DNA from: Lojkania enalia
Lineage: Eukaryota > Ascomycota > Dothideomycetes > Pleosporales
Length of the DNA stretch: 64,000 nucleotides
Direction of reading: 5' to 3'
Assembly: GCA_010094045.1 (NCBI GenBank)
Contig: ML986595.1
Span: 310,001 to 374,000, forward strand
Shown piece by piece: positions 38,443-51,230 of the stretch. The stretch's first letter is position 1; every line of letters starts with the position of its first letter. A program made the translations under genes and the position numbers. A model generated the notes under the pieces. The model had not been told where the DNA came from. It saw only the letters and a program-made list of their open reading frames with translations, and ran no database searches.

Positions 38443-41400
38443 ATGGCCTCCTCTGATCCCAATCACCGAAGACACCGAACCACGCCCCAGTCGATACCTC
38501 TCCAAGACCTAAATCGCCCGCCGGACGAGCTAGACAGCTATGCGACAGGCGGGGCGCAGCACCGGAGGACTCTCAGCGACAGAGGACGAAATCTATTCAG
38601 GCAGACGCAGTCGATAGCAACGGCCCATCACTGGAGCCCACAATATGCCCCCGTCGCGGAGGCGTCCCCGAGCCCAACACGACACGCTCATCGTCCCCGG
38701 CTTAACACAGCGATTGCGGCCGGCCGCGGGGGGACGACGGCGTCGGAAGATGGAGGATATTCGCCACTGGAAGATGGCGCCGCCTTTCAGGCTGCGATGG
38801 GGTTTGCTGGATTAGGGTTCCAGGGCGAGACGTCGCCTCCGATACCTACGCCCATGTCCTCAGAGCAGTCGTACCAACCGTACCCTAGCGATCCGTATGC
38901 GGCCAGACAGGTGTCTGAGGACCATGACTACTTCGGCTCCACGCCCTACGACGATACGGCGCGCTTGACAGATGCACGCAACCTACAGCCCATAAGTGGC
39001 GCAATGCCCACAACACCCTCGGCCGGCCCGGATCGATCCAGTTTCCAAAGTGTGCGGTTCCTGACCCCGGAAGCGACCACTCCAGTATCACGGCTCGGAG
39101 ACGACATGGCACACGCCGAAGCTGCGACCGGTGGGCTCCGAACTTCGACAGGGCGGAAGCGGTCGCTATCGCCGGGCGGGGTCGAGTCGCCGCTGCATCG
39201 GGCAGGAACCATCGTGCGGAACATGTCCCAGCGTGTTGTCAACATCAGCAATGAACCAGAAGTTGCTGAGCGAACTATGCGACGAAAGTCATCCCTTCGC
39301 CATGCCCGACTCCAGGGCCCCCCTTCGTTTCCAGCTCTGCCCGAGTACCTGCATGACGGTCCCTCGTCCCCGACGACGCCCGTAGAAAAGCCACCCTCGC
39401 CCATTCGTCCTCCCCGTCAAAGCGCCCAGTGGCAGCGTCCGCCTAATCCCCTTCGCGGGCGAAGCCTAGGCATCTTCCCGGCCGACAGCCAAATCCGGAT
39501 GAAACTCCTGGAACTCTTGGTTCACCCTTGGACGGAGCCGCTGCTTCTTATTCTCATAGTAATCCAAACCATTCTTTTGACTGTCGATGCGAGCAGAGAC
39601 GTCCACAAGCACCCTAGATCTACTAAATGGGGAGAGAATATCGACTATGCTCTCTTAGTCCTATTCGTCATCTACACCATCGAGATCATCGTTCGCATCA
39701 TCGTGTCCGGATTTATAGTAAATCCCGTGGAATACAGCACCATCAACCGTCAAGTGGGATTGAGGGATGCCGTTTTAGCCAAAGCTCGTCAACTATTTGG
39801 ACCTCAACGGCAACCTTCCATAAAGCATGTCGATTCGGCTCTTGATCCCCAGCAACCATCTGTCCTTAGAACATTCACTACCGCCCAAGTCAATCCAGCC
39901 ATCGGTCCTGCCGAACCACGGCAACAACAACGCGATCGATTGGCTCGAAGAGCCTACTTACGCCATTCTTTTAACCGGACTGATTTCGTAGCCGTGATTT
40001 CCTTCTGGATAGCTTTTTTGCTCTCCGTGATTGGTGTGGAGTCGAACAGCCATATCTTGATCTTTCGAATGCTCAGCTGTTTGCGCATCATTCGCCTGCT
40101 TAATCTCACCAGTGGCACCTCGGTAATTTTACGAAGTCTGAAGAAAGCCGCACCATTGCTTGTAAATGTCGCCTTTTTAATCAGCTTCTTCTGGCTTCTT
40201 TTTGCCATTGTCGGTGTCCAGACCTTTAAGTCGAGTTTTAGACGAAGCTGTGTATGGCAAGGCCCTCCTGGCGAAGATAACTTCACAAATTCAGAACAAG
40301 GCTGCGGTGGCCACATACTAAACAACAGACAAGAATCATTCATACCGGCGCTGGGAATGCCAAGTCCAGGACCGCATAAGGGATTCTTGTGTCCTGAGGG
40401 CTCACTCTGCATCGAGTCTGTCAATCCTTTCAACGACACTCAAAGTTTCGACAACATTTTCAATTCGCTTGAATTGGTTTTCGTCATAATGTCCTCCAAC
40501 ACTTACTCGGACCTGCTTTACAAGGTAGCGGACAGCGATTATCTGATCGGAGCAATATTTTTTGCGGCTGGAATCCTAATTTTGAGCTTGTGGCTTATTT
40601 CTTTGCTAATTGCTGTAATCACATCCTCGTTCCAAATTATTCGGGAGGAAAGCAAAAAAAGTGCTTTCACAGGCGAAGAGATCACGGAAGAAGAGGTGGA
40701 TGATACCACGAAGCGCCGCGTAAGCCCTTTGAAACGGTTGTATGACAAGACATCCTGGGTGTGGGTAGTTATCATCGCCTACGGGTTGATCGTACAGTCC
40801 CTGAGAAGTGCTACGATGAGCCCGTCACGACAAACACTTATCGATCTCTCCGAGACGGCTGTTACACTAATCCTTATGGCTGAAATTCTGATTCGGTTCA
40901 TAGTTGACTGGAGAGACTTTTTCCACAGCAAGCGGAACATTATCGACTTAATGATTGCCATCATTACCACTGTCATCCAGATACCAGCTATTAAAAACGC
41001 TCGTGGTGGCAGGCCCTATGCTTGGCTGACTGTCTTCCAAATTATTCGGATCTACCGAGTCGTCCTGGCTGTGCCGATGACAAGAGACCTCATAGTATGT
41101 ATATCCGTAGCATGCCATCGCGCCCTCCTGCTAACCTCATTTTAGATGATTGTCTTGGGAAATGTTAGTGGCCTCCTGAACTTGATTTTGTTTGTGTTTC
41201 TCTTGGTCTTCTTAGCATCAATCTTTGCTGCTCAACTCTTCCGAGGAGAGATAGCTGCGGAGATTGACGGTGAAACAACGGAGGTATCTTTTTTTACGAT
41301 TTACAATGCCTTCATCGGAATGTATCAAATCCTTTCCAGCGAGAATTGGACCGGGATCATGTATAATGTTACAGGCCAGCAACAGCAATTCAACACCGCC

Positions 41401-44400
41401 TGGATAGGAGCCGCTTTCTGTATACTCTGGTTCATCTTTGCCAACTGTAAGTTCTACTATAGCGCATTGTAAGCGAGAGAAATGCTCACTATATTTAGTC
41501 ATTGTCTTGAACATGTTTATTGCTGTCATCCAAGAGAACTTTGACGTATCAGAAGATGAGAAACGCTTACAACAAGTGAAGGCATTTCTGCAAAAGAAGG
41601 AACAGGGACTCAGCTCCTCCTATGGAAATCTGTCACTGTCATCGATATTCAAGCTTGGTCAAGCAAATCGGAAAGACCCACTTGATTACGGTTCGGCCGC
41701 CGCCGAAATGCTCCTTAAAGACGCCGTTGTACGAGACTTCCTTGATGAAAACGATGACATGGCTAGTCCAGGTGCGGAAGAGCCTCAGCCTGGTATACGC
41801 CCTGCACCCACTATCGTCGGATCCGGCGTCTTCTCTACTATGTGGCAGCGTTTTGTGCGTAGAATCAGCAATCGCGAACCAAACCCGTTTTATGCACCCC
41901 TAGACTTTGGGCGTGCATACGAAGACCTCGACCCAAGGAGAATGGCTAAAGAAGTTGTTACTGCAACAGAAAAACGCAAGAGAGCTCAAAGAGACTATCT
42001 TCGGAAGCACCCTAACTATAACGTTTCCCTCTTCATCTTCAAGCCGAACAATCCTATACGTAAAATCTGCCAGCGCATTGTGGGTCCTGGTAGAGGAGGG
42101 GATCGAATTGAAGGAGTTGCGCCGTCCGTGCCTGTGTGGTATGCATTTTCTGCCTTTATATACGCCGCCATCATTGCAATGGTAATGCTGGCTTGCGTTG
42201 CCACACCATTATACCAGAAGCAGTATTTCTCGGATCACGAGTTCAGTGTAAAGAATTGGTTCGTCTTTACAGATTTAGGTTTTGCTATCTTGTTCACTGT
42301 TGAAGCCACCATCAAAGTCATCGCAGATGGATTTTTCTGGACACCGAATGCTTACTTCCGCGGTTCTTGGGGATTCATTGACGGAGTTGTGTTACTCACA
42401 CTCTGGGTCAATGTTGTAACATCACTGCTCAACGAAGGCCAAGTCACCAGGACCGTAGGGGCTTTCAAAGCACTCCGAGCTCTTCGTCTGCTCAACATCT
42501 CCGACAGCGCCCGTGGTCATTTCCATTCCTTGATCATCCGCAGCTGGTGGAAACTCCTTTCCGCTGCCTTTGTGTCCCTGAGCTTGCTCATTCCATTCGC
42601 TATCTACGGGCTGAATCTTTTCGTCGGCCGATTTCAGACTTGCAACGATTCTGACTCAGGTATTTTCGACCTAAACGATTGCGTCAACGAGTATGCAAGT
42701 TCTCCATTTGGCTGGGAAGTGCTTGCTCCACGCCAAGCTGCAAACCCGTATTTTGACTTCGATAACTTCGGAAACTCATTGTTTATACTCTTTCAGATTG
42801 TTTCTCAGGAAGGGTGGACCGATGTCATGTGGACGGCTCAAAGCGTCACGGGAGTCTTCACTCAACCAGAAGACTTTGCTTCACAAGGAAATGCTGTCTT
42901 CTTCGTCATATTCAACTTATTAGGCGCAGTTTTCGTCTTGACACTCTTCATCTCCGTTTTCATGCGAAATTACACCGAGCAGACTGGCGTTGCCTTTCTC
43001 ACTACCGATCAGCGCTCTTGGCTTGAGCTCAGAAAGCTCCTCCGGCAGGTTTCTCCATCAAAACGGCCTTCTTCCACAAAGCAAAGGGAGACATGGGAAG
43101 AATGGTGTTACCGTCGAGCTGTCCGAAAAACGGGTGGCTGGCAAAGGTTCATAACGGGCCTACTGATACTACATCTCGTCTTACTTTGTTTGGAGTGGTA
43201 TCCAGGCAATAATGGATGGGATCGTGCCAGAGGTAGGGCCTTCAATTGCCGCACTGAATCCGCGAATGCTAATGATTTCGTAGATTACATCTTCCTCTTC
43301 TTCATCGTCATTTTCATTGCAAATGTTGTCATCCGAATTATCGGCTTAACATGGCAACGGTTCCGGAGGAGCTCTTGGGACGTTTTCTCTATATTCGCGG
43401 TCACAGGAGCGTTTATAACCTCCATCCTTCTCCTTACTGACTTCACTCAACGGGTTTTCATTCAGCTGCACAAGCTCTGCCTTGTATCCATCGCGCTCCT
43501 TCTAATACCCCGGAACAACCAGTTGGACCAGCTATTCAAGACAGCAGCTGCAAGTTTGGCGGCTATCGCAAACCTATTAGCAACGTGGTTCGTGCTGTTT
43601 CTGGTATATGCTATTGCGCTTACGCAAACTTTTGGGCTTACCCGGTTTGGTCCAAATGAAACCGGGAATGTTAACTTTAGGAACGTACCCAAAGCACTCA
43701 TTTTGTTATTCCGTACAAGCACAGGAGAAGGATGGAACGAACTTATGGAAGACTTCGCGAGCGTAGAACCGCCATTTTGTACGGAGGGTAATGCAGCGTT
43801 CGATGGCGATTGCGGCAGCCCCGAGTGGGCTCGAGCGTTGTTCATCACCTGGAACATATTGAGCATGTACATCTTTGTCAACTTGTTCGTTTCGCTGATA
43901 TACGAGAGCTTTAGTTACGTATATCAACGAAGCAGCGGTTTGTCAGTCATTAGCCGGGAGGAGATACGTAGGTTCAAACAAGCATGGGCTGAATTTGATC
44001 CCAATGGTACCGGATACATATCAAAAGAGGTTTTCCCAAGGCTTCTCGGGGTAAGCAAACCAGACATCCCTCCCCTCCTTTACCACTCGCATGCATTAAC
44101 TAGATTACAGGAACTGTCCGGTATCTTTGAAATGAGAATCTATGATGGCGATTTCACTGTTGGCCGGTTGATTGAATCATGTAGCCAACCTTCTAGGCGG
44201 ACATCAGAGCTCCCAGTCCAAGGCCCCGAGGAGACTCCCGAGATTGACCTCCAAAAGCTAAATCGACGCCTAGCCGAACTTCCGGTAGCGGAAATACGGC
44301 GCAGGAGACAGCGCATGAATACTTTTTATGAGGAGGTGATAGTTTCGAGCGATCCAGACCGAGGCATCGCATTCACCTCGCTCCTTATGATTCTAGCTCA

Positions 44401-45136
44401 CCATAAAGTCATCAACGACAACAAGAGCTTAAGGTACGTCACCCAGCAAGGCCCACGCGAGGATCAGCTAACATAGTGATGCAGATTGGAAGAGTTCTTA
44501 CGACGCCGTGCCCGCTTACAGCGTGTCGACGAGGCAGTCCGACGAAACGTGGTTATCGGTTTCTTCGATACCCTATACTGGTCTCGCCGATTTAGACGAG
44601 CGATGGAGCAAAAGAAGTCGGGACGCATGACGGCAGTTCCGCAATTCACAGTGCCAGAAATTTTCGTGGATGATGAAGATATCACGGACGCACAACGCGG
44701 ACAGTACTCGACCAGCAATAGCCCACTATTCTCACCTGTGGATTTGAACGCAATGGAGAGCGCCGAGTGGCGCGCGTCAGGCAACGACGTTCGATCGCCA
44801 TCGCCGCCGGCAGACATGGCGTTACGAAGTCGAGCGAACTCGATACAGACGACACCGCAGCATTCTCCTACACGACCATCACCGATCTCACCATTGCCCA
44901 CGAGATCTTCGCCGCAAATGTCTCCCTTTTCCCCTCCTTCAGACGGTGAGTGGCAGTTTGCCACTGCTCTCAGTCGGCCTCCTAGTCCGCTTGAACCAGA
45001 CGCAGGCCCATCTGGAAACCGGAGTCGACAGAACAGCGCGGTCAGTGCAGCCGATGTTTTGGAGGTGCTTGATAACTCTGCGTGGGGTGAGAGTATTCGT
45101 CGGAGTTTCACGATGCGACGACCCGCTGGGCGGTGA
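38443..45136 (+). CDS. cch1: Voltage-gated calcium channel alpha subunit Cch1
   Basis: Five exons (38443-41094, 41146-41446, 41499-44050, 44111-44433, 44485-45136) give 2159 residues. Pore subunit of the high-affinity Ca2+ uptake system, acting with Mid1 at the plasma membrane. Four repeats of six membrane helices are present. S4-like helices appear as FRMLSCLRIIRLLNL and FKALRALRLLNI. The pore loops read VIMSSNTYSD (I), LSSENWTG (II), IVSQEGWTD (III) and TSTGEGWNE (IV), giving an Asn/Glu/Glu/Glu filter as in known fungal Cch1. After repeat IV is an EF-hand-like EFDPNGTGYISKEVF. The roughly 350-residue N-terminus and about 150-residue C-terminus are Ser/Pro-rich and cytosolic. Introns are 51, 52, 60 and 51 nt; the 60-nt one (44051-44110) is open in frame, just after the EF hand. 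Confidence 0.96.
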
Positions 45137-47147
45137 AAGGTCTAAACTGGGACCGTTTTCGAGGCCAGCAATGGCCGGAGAAGGGGCGGAAGCTGGCAAA
45201 CTAAGTTTTGACGGCCAGCATCACCAGGTTGATGTTTCGTATCCGGGAAGAGCGTGGCAGATGATCTACGACATGACGAAGAGGGCATGGGGCAGGGGTT
45301 TGGGAACGTTTGAGCACGGTTCGACGGGCCTCAGAATAGGTCAGGCATGGGCCGTGCACGGGATATGGGTGCGGAATCGGCTGCAATTCGCGTCTGAAAT
45401 GGTATCTCGGGTGGTCCGAGATGGGGATAAAACCTGACAGCACTGAGGGAGGCGCTCTGGGACGCTTTTCTCCTTTTGATTGTTCATGTACTGGTATCTG
45501 CAGCAGAGGACTTAGCATGGAGCTATGATGAATGGCATTGGGAGGTATCCACGGGAGAAACGTGGTGGGATAATGATGGTGGGTCTTGCTTGGTTCATTC
45601 ACTCAGGGGGATGCATAGCGACGGCGCTGGCGGGGGTCAGCTGAAATTTCTACCACTACTACTGCTACTGCTGCTATCGATACCAACTCTTCGAATGTGC
45701 GTTCGCGGCCCGACGTGTAGTTCTGCACGGGACCAGTAGTGTTTGACGGGAGCGTGCCTATATGGGGTCGCAGCTGAGGGCCGGCTTTGGCGGGCGAGGT
45801 GCTGGACGTGTGTTGAGGGCGCTGGCGGGCCATGGTGAAACTCGGCTGTGCGTCATGGACGACATTCAGACAGCTTGGCGCTCCCCTCCCGCGTCAGTCT
45901 GGACGAGCGTCTCAAACCGTCGCATACACACTGCGGCCGACCTGAGACAGGCCTCCGGCACGTCTGCCTGCTCCAGAGCGACCAGGCCCTCCCTCAGGAG
46001 CCGGCTCAAGCGACCGCCCTGACGCTACTCCTACCAGCTAGCTGCTCGTACGGAGCAGTGCGTCTAGTCTCTGCGCCGCCGCGGCCCACAGCGCTGGAAA
46101 AGACAGCGGCCTCGCCTGGCCATCCCTTTGCTCGGTTCTACGGGCTGTGACACGCACGGCCTGCCCCCCAAGCACAAGGGGCTCCTGTGATGGACCACGG
46201 CTCGCGGGAGCAATGCAGGAGGAGGACAAGCCCACAGGAGAACCAGCACGGGACCAGGAGAAGAAGGGACAGACTGCGCCTTCGTCTTCATCATGTTCGT
46301 CGTCTCGTGCTTGAGAAAACGTCCTATCAAGCAGCTCGATCCATCTCCACGTTTGCTTGTCGTCCGGCCGTCTTCTCCCGCCAGGCGTGGCAGTACTCAT
46401 ATTATTCTTGTTATTGGAGGGGCGTCCTGTTCCGTCGTCGTCCTGCGGCAGGACTCCTATCGTGGTGGGCCTCTTGCCCGTTTCCGTGCGTCGATCAGAC
46501 AGGCCCCTCGCTGGCGTTCGCGGACCGGGGTCTGTGGTTCAGCCTGCGGACTCGATATTGCCCATTATTGCCCTCATCCACAACAATCCTCCGCCCTTAT
46601 TAAACATCCCCATTCTTCCCTCCCTCCTCCCTCCGCCTCTTCCTCTCCTACTCCCTCCTCCGTTCCGTCTCTGCACGCTTCCAATCCTTCCCTTCGTTTC
46701 TCTACCTTCTCGTCCTCTTCCTCCTTAATAAGAGAGAGACCCGACGCTTCTTCCCTCAGTTGAAATATACACACGGGAAGCTGGTTTACTATTACTACTA
46801 CTACTACTACTACTACTACTAGTCCGACACTTCTGAGAAGCTGTTCGCATCGCCTATTGTGTCACGACGCTACGCTGCCCTTGCCTCAGGGTCCACCAAG
46901 ATTCAAGTCTTATCGTCCCGTCGACCCCTCATCCGGCCGACTCACACGTTCGTTGTCTGACGACACACGTCACCCCACCACCACCCTCATTCAAGACGCC
47001 TTGCCCGCCGAGCGGACAGCTGGACCTGATCGCCGCCTCTCGCTCACCCAAGAACACAACAAGTACACCTAGCTACTTGGATAGTGCAGTACATCTGGTA
47101 CTAAATCAATAATACCATCGTCACACCACCCCGACGCCGTATCCAAC
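45137..47147. other. GC-rich intergenic region and long pyrimidine-rich leader
   Basis: 2 kb. Up to about 46.5 kb it is GC-rich with chance open frames only. From 46.59 to 46.73 kb it is strongly C/T-rich, then comes a TAC microsatellite, then about 320 bp to the next start codon. It looks like a promoter and long leader of the small gene at 47148. Confidence 0.5.
46793..46821 (+). repeat. (TAC)n microsatellite
   Basis: About nine perfect TAC units ending in TAG, within the presumed promoter or leader of the gene at 47148. Confidence 0.9.
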
Positions 47148-47528
47148 ATGTCCTCTCCAACTCGCACCAACCGCTTCCAGTCTTTCACTCCTCTCCGCAC
47201 CTCTTCGACCTCTCTTCGACGTCTCAAGACGGCCTTCTCGCCAACCCGCCTCTCAACTCGTTCCCCACGCTCCATCTCCCCGAGCTCCTCCACTGGCACC
47301 ACATCCCCTCTTACCCGCACCTCGAGCCCAGCTTCCCACCGCTCTACCAGCAGCACGCACAGCATTCGTCACTTGCTTGCGTTGAGGAGGAAGCCGAGCG
47401 TGTTGGACATAGAGATGGAAGAGGAGAAGCACCTATTTGGTCAAGAACTTGAGATGCTCGAGCCAAGGCCTAGCTTGACGGGCCAGGTGGAGGTGGGCAT
47501 CTTCGAGGTCCTGGACGGGAAATTTTAA
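47148..47528 (+). CDS. Small Ser/Thr/Arg-rich hypothetical protein
   Basis: Single open frame of 126 residues. The first 85 residues are basic and Ser/Thr/Pro/Arg-rich (LRTSSTSLRRLKTAFSPTRL), with repeated S-P/T-P sites. The C-terminal 40 are acidic and more ordered (RKPSVLDIEMEEEKHLFGQE, then VEVGIFEVLDGKF). No signal peptide, membrane segment or known domain. Good start context (CCAACATGTC) and the pyrimidine-rich upstream region support a real gene. The switch from basic disordered to acidic conserved-looking end suggests a small phospho-regulated protein, but I do not recognise it. Confidence 0.55.
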   Translation: MSSPTRTNRFQSFTPLRTSSTSLRRLKTAFSPTRLSTRSPRSISPSSSTGTTSPLTRTSSPASHRSTSSTHSIRHLLALRRKPSVLDIEMEEEKHLFGQELEMLEPRPSLTGQVEVGIFEVLDGKF

Positions 47529-48933
47529 ACCCTTCTCTGAAGCCCTCATCGCGTCGCTTCACCTATCAATATACCTGGACGGGCGCGTTGAGACGATATT
47601 TATGAGGAATGTTGTTTCCACTTGGAGTCTTATTCGCTATTCACGATTGTTTTGTGAGAATGGGGGGAATGTAATCACATTTCTACATCTTGTCTCAACT
47701 AGGCGTTATATGGTTAATCTGGTTGGATGGACTTTCGGTCGGTTAGGATGGATGCACGCTTTTGTTTTTTTTTTTTACGATTTTCATGTGTACATTTTCT
47801 CTTTTTCTCCGTCAGCTCGCTTCCAGTACAAGCAAATGCGCGATCCCTGGAATCCGCTTGAGCTGCATTGAACTTTTTTGCCCTACCACCGATGATGTGG
47901 AGTGCGGGTGAAGATGGGATGGGATGGGATGGGGGGGGTTTGGGCAGTATATACCCAATACGGATGGATTGATCTATGGAATTCTCAGTTTTTTTAGAAT
48001 CTGGAGGGGAGAAGGGAAGGGGATGATGAGAACGCTCGTTTAGAACCAATCGATTACATGATTACTTTTTTCAAGGGAAATGCACCTTCATTGCGCGGAC
48101 TTGTGAAGTTCAAATGGTAGGGAGATGACGCACAATGTCGTATATTCGACTTCATGCACAAAATTGACGGCTCGACGAAGTTTTACCACGAGGGCTCCGT
48201 AAAGTAGATACATGGCAGTACGCGTACACGTCCATTATGAGCATCCAACATTTTTCCAATCTGCAGAGAACAGCCCAAAAATCGAGGACGGCACCTAACT
48301 GCTAGCATGTAGGACTGCAGGGAATACCGCCTTTGCGTGAAAAAGCCATATTAATAATATCGTTTGTTTCCTTAAAATGAACCCTCTTCCATTCCCCGAA
48401 AATAGAAAAAACGCTAATTACCGCCAAGCACAGACCAACCCTAGCACCACGCAAGGCGCTCTCTTGAACAGCAGCAAGTGTCGAGCTCTATTGAACTGCT
48501 CTGGTGCACATGCCCTAAGTCTATAGCCCATCTATTCCGCTCCTTTCCCCCTCCCCCTACCTCTTCCGAGGCGCGCAAAATGAAAATAAAAAATTCAATC
48601 CCGTTCCCAGGCCTTACGTACTAGTCGGCTTCCTAGGCAAGAGTGAGAGACGGCATGGACATGTGAACGTGCGCGGCGTGTGGCTTTTCAATTTATCTGA
48701 GGCGTTGGTGCACCGTGCACGGTTGCGTTTTGTGTTTCCGGCAGGAAGGAATATGAGAGAAGTATAGTAAGGTCTGGTATAGTGGGCCTTGAAACGGAGA
48801 AGTCTTCTGTATGATTTTCGTGCGGGATTGAGGATGGGAGTGGGAATAGTGTGGATGGATGGGATGGCTAGGGCTAGATGGAAGGAATGGACGGGCTCGT
48901 TGCGGTAAGGCACATGATCAAATGCTGAGTGGG

Positions 48934-48965
<32 letters not shown>

Positions 48966-49796
48966 GTAATATCAGTTATTTAATACCTATATAGATCTAT
49001 TTTCTATATCAAGGGTATGGATCTCGGTTTCTGGAGTTTTGTCTTTGTATGTAGGTTGTTGGAGTATGACTATGTATCCACGGGCCGCGCTCGTACATGT
49101 CGACTATCGGCTTTCGACTACCGAACGCCGGAATGTTTGAGAGCGTTGGCTGCTTCGATTTATACTCAGTAGCTTCTCGCGGAGTCGTCGCGTACCTTTC
49201 GTGATGGCCTCCTCAGATAAGAACTATGGATTTATCTAATTGAGCGGCCGTTAGGGGTTGTCATGAATCGTTGGATTCCGTAACCTACCACTTAGATACT
49301 TAGGTTACGGGTATAGTGGTAGCCACCATTTCTGGTTCTAATGCGGTATGCTAATCTAGCTAGCTTCGGTAATACTAGTATTTGGGTGTGGACGAAGTCA
49401 CGTCGTGGTCTTAAAGAGGGTTTTCGGCAAAGATATTGTACAAGCGGTACGTGAGGGAGTGCCGTCGTAGCGGCGAACCGGTCTCCCATCGTCCTAATGC
49501 TAATTAACCACCAACTGACTCAGCCACTCTTGCTTGCAAAAAGCCTGACGAGCCCCAGCGATTGCCTGCTTATTCCGACGTCGAAAAATTCCGCGGGTAA
49601 TGTTTTCCAAAACTCTGGGGTCGAGCGTCGTACGCGGAATGCACGGTTCGTTCTATTCAAGTGGAATATGCAGCATACGAGTATACTATATGTCAATTCA
49701 GCGTCCCTCAAGTATTCTATTCTTTCGACAAAGCTACTCGTAATTTTTCACGACAATTCCGAGTGTTCCTAGGCATTGCGACCGGAGCCTAGCTCA
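47529..49796. other. Intergenic region with microsatellites and a hairpin
   Basis: 2.3 kb. It holds a GATGG/GGGAT-type run near 47913-47940, a GAT microsatellite, and a perfect 9-bp inverted repeat CCGTAACCT / AGGTTACGG at 49278-49286 and 49312-49320. Base composition from 49 kb on is AT-rich. No gene supported. Confidence 0.5.
48935..48965 (+). repeat. (GAT)n microsatellite
   Basis: About ten perfect GAT units. Confidence 0.9.
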
Positions 49797-51230
49797 TTAT
49801 CTTCTCGCATCCGAAGCGACTTTTTGTCTAGCCCTAGCCAGCCATTTAGATGCAGAATTTCTTGCATCTAGCTCCTCCAAGGCCGGTCGTTCCAGCTCAG
49901 ATGCTGGCGTCGTGGGCACCGTCGACGGTGTCAACGCGCCGGACGCAAGGCTGGAACTTCTCGTTTCCGCCAGCGAGAGTGCTGTAGACGGCGTTGGCGA
50001 CAGAGAATACAGCGCCTCGTAATCCGGCGCTTGCTCCGTGGATGGTTCGCGCGGCATATACAACGGCAATGGATCGACTGGGACTCCATCATCCTCGAGG
50101 AATCGCGCGTTCATTGGGCTAAGAGGGATACGAGGGAGAATCTCCAACGAGGTTGTGGAGCGGATGGTCAGCTTTCGGTCCTGGCATTTAATGCCGATGG
50201 CCGTGGTTAAGGCATATCTACGGGTAATCGTGTATGTCTTGAATGACGGGACACACTCGATATCGTCCACTAGGCGAAAGTTGTGGGTAAGTTTTGTCCG
50301 CATGTCGAGCAATACGGGTTGGTTCATATCCTGTTTCGAGATGCATGTGACGTGCTTTGCGACGGTTTCCTCGGGCGGGTTGGACTGCTTCCCCCACATG
50401 ATCGTTGTGTATGTGGAGATGGAGACTGTAAGCGAGTCGATTGTACAGTCGATCTGATTGTTCTCCCCGAGAAAAGAATCTTGGCCCAGAGAAAGGGAAA
50501 GATAAAGGGGTATATGTTGTCGTGGAGCGACTCTCTCTGGGAAGTGAATGGTGGGGACAATGCGTATTGATCCGGTGTCGATGGCTGATTTTCGTGACAT
50601 TTTGTTGAAGGCTTTATCCATGACACCTCGACTTTCTTTTCTAAGTTTCCATATCTGGGCGTACAGGCACCGAGACATAAGAAGGGGATCCAATGGTGTA
50701 TTTGGCGTCTTCGGCTGATAGACGAGAGGTTGGATGGCTGTGTTCGTCATGCTTGAACTTGCTCTAATAAATTTGGCCTCGATGAAGTAGGATATACTGG
50801 CCTGACCTCCGGGAATATCGGTCTGCAATTCGAAGGAGGGAGGAAGTGGATGAGGTTCTTTCATATATTTGGATCCCTGAGTCCATCGAGAGTATCGGGG
50901 ATTCGTACATTCAGGAAAGACGAATTCAAAATTCCAGGAATGTTTGCGCGCCTCAAGGATGCATCCTGAAATAAGAATCCGTTCGAACCTGAAGAGTTCG
51001 ATGCGCTCCCCATATTCACATCTTGGAGAGATTTCCTCCATGTTACCAGAAGCATGAATCTGTCGGGTGTTCTCCGTAGCACATATTCCAATGAAGGATA
51101 CTTTGAGGCCGTCGACCCCCTCACGTCCATTTAGTCCAAGACTAACTCTTCCTTTTACCTGCTCTCGTTGGCGGTATAAGTGTGAACAATCGCCGTCGAT
51201 TATTATTCGGAGGTCTAGTCCCGGCGACAT
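49797..51230 (-). CDS. Arrestin-like (alpha-arrestin, ART-type) protein
   Basis: Single exon, 477 residues. The N-terminus MSPGLDLRIIIDGDCSHLYR and the following GRVSLGLNG...LKVSFIG pattern match an arrestin N-terminal beta-sandwich (about residues 1-180). A second beta-rich arrestin C domain follows (about 200-400, including IRIVPTIHFPERVAPRQHIP and YTITRRYALTTAIGIKC). The last 90 residues are disordered and contain an LPLY (LPxY) site near the start, a possible docking site for the WW domains of a Rsp5/HulA-type ubiquitin ligase. Alpha-arrestins recruit that ligase to plasma-membrane transporters for endocytosis. The cargo is unknown. Confidence 0.8.
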   Translation of the reverse strand: MSPGLDLRIIIDGDCSHLYRQREQVKGRVSLGLNGREGVDGLKVSFIGICATENTRQIHASGNMEEISPRCEYGERIELFRFERILISGCILEARKHSWNFEFVFPECTNPRYSRWTQGSKYMKEPHPLPPSFELQTDIPGGQASISYFIEAKFIRASSSMTNTAIQPLVYQPKTPNTPLDPLLMSRCLYAQIWKLRKESRGVMDKAFNKMSRKSAIDTGSIRIVPTIHFPERVAPRQHIPLYLSLSLGQDSFLGENNQIDCTIDSLTVSISTYTTIMWGKQSNPPEETVAKHVTCISKQDMNQPVLLDMRTKLTHNFRLVDDIECVPSFKTYTITRRYALTTAIGIKCQDRKLTIRSTTSLEILPRIPLSPMNARFLEDDGVPVDPLPLYMPREPSTEQAPDYEALYSLSPTPSTALSLAETRSSSLASGALTPSTVPTTPASELERPALEELDARNSASKWLARARQKVASDARR

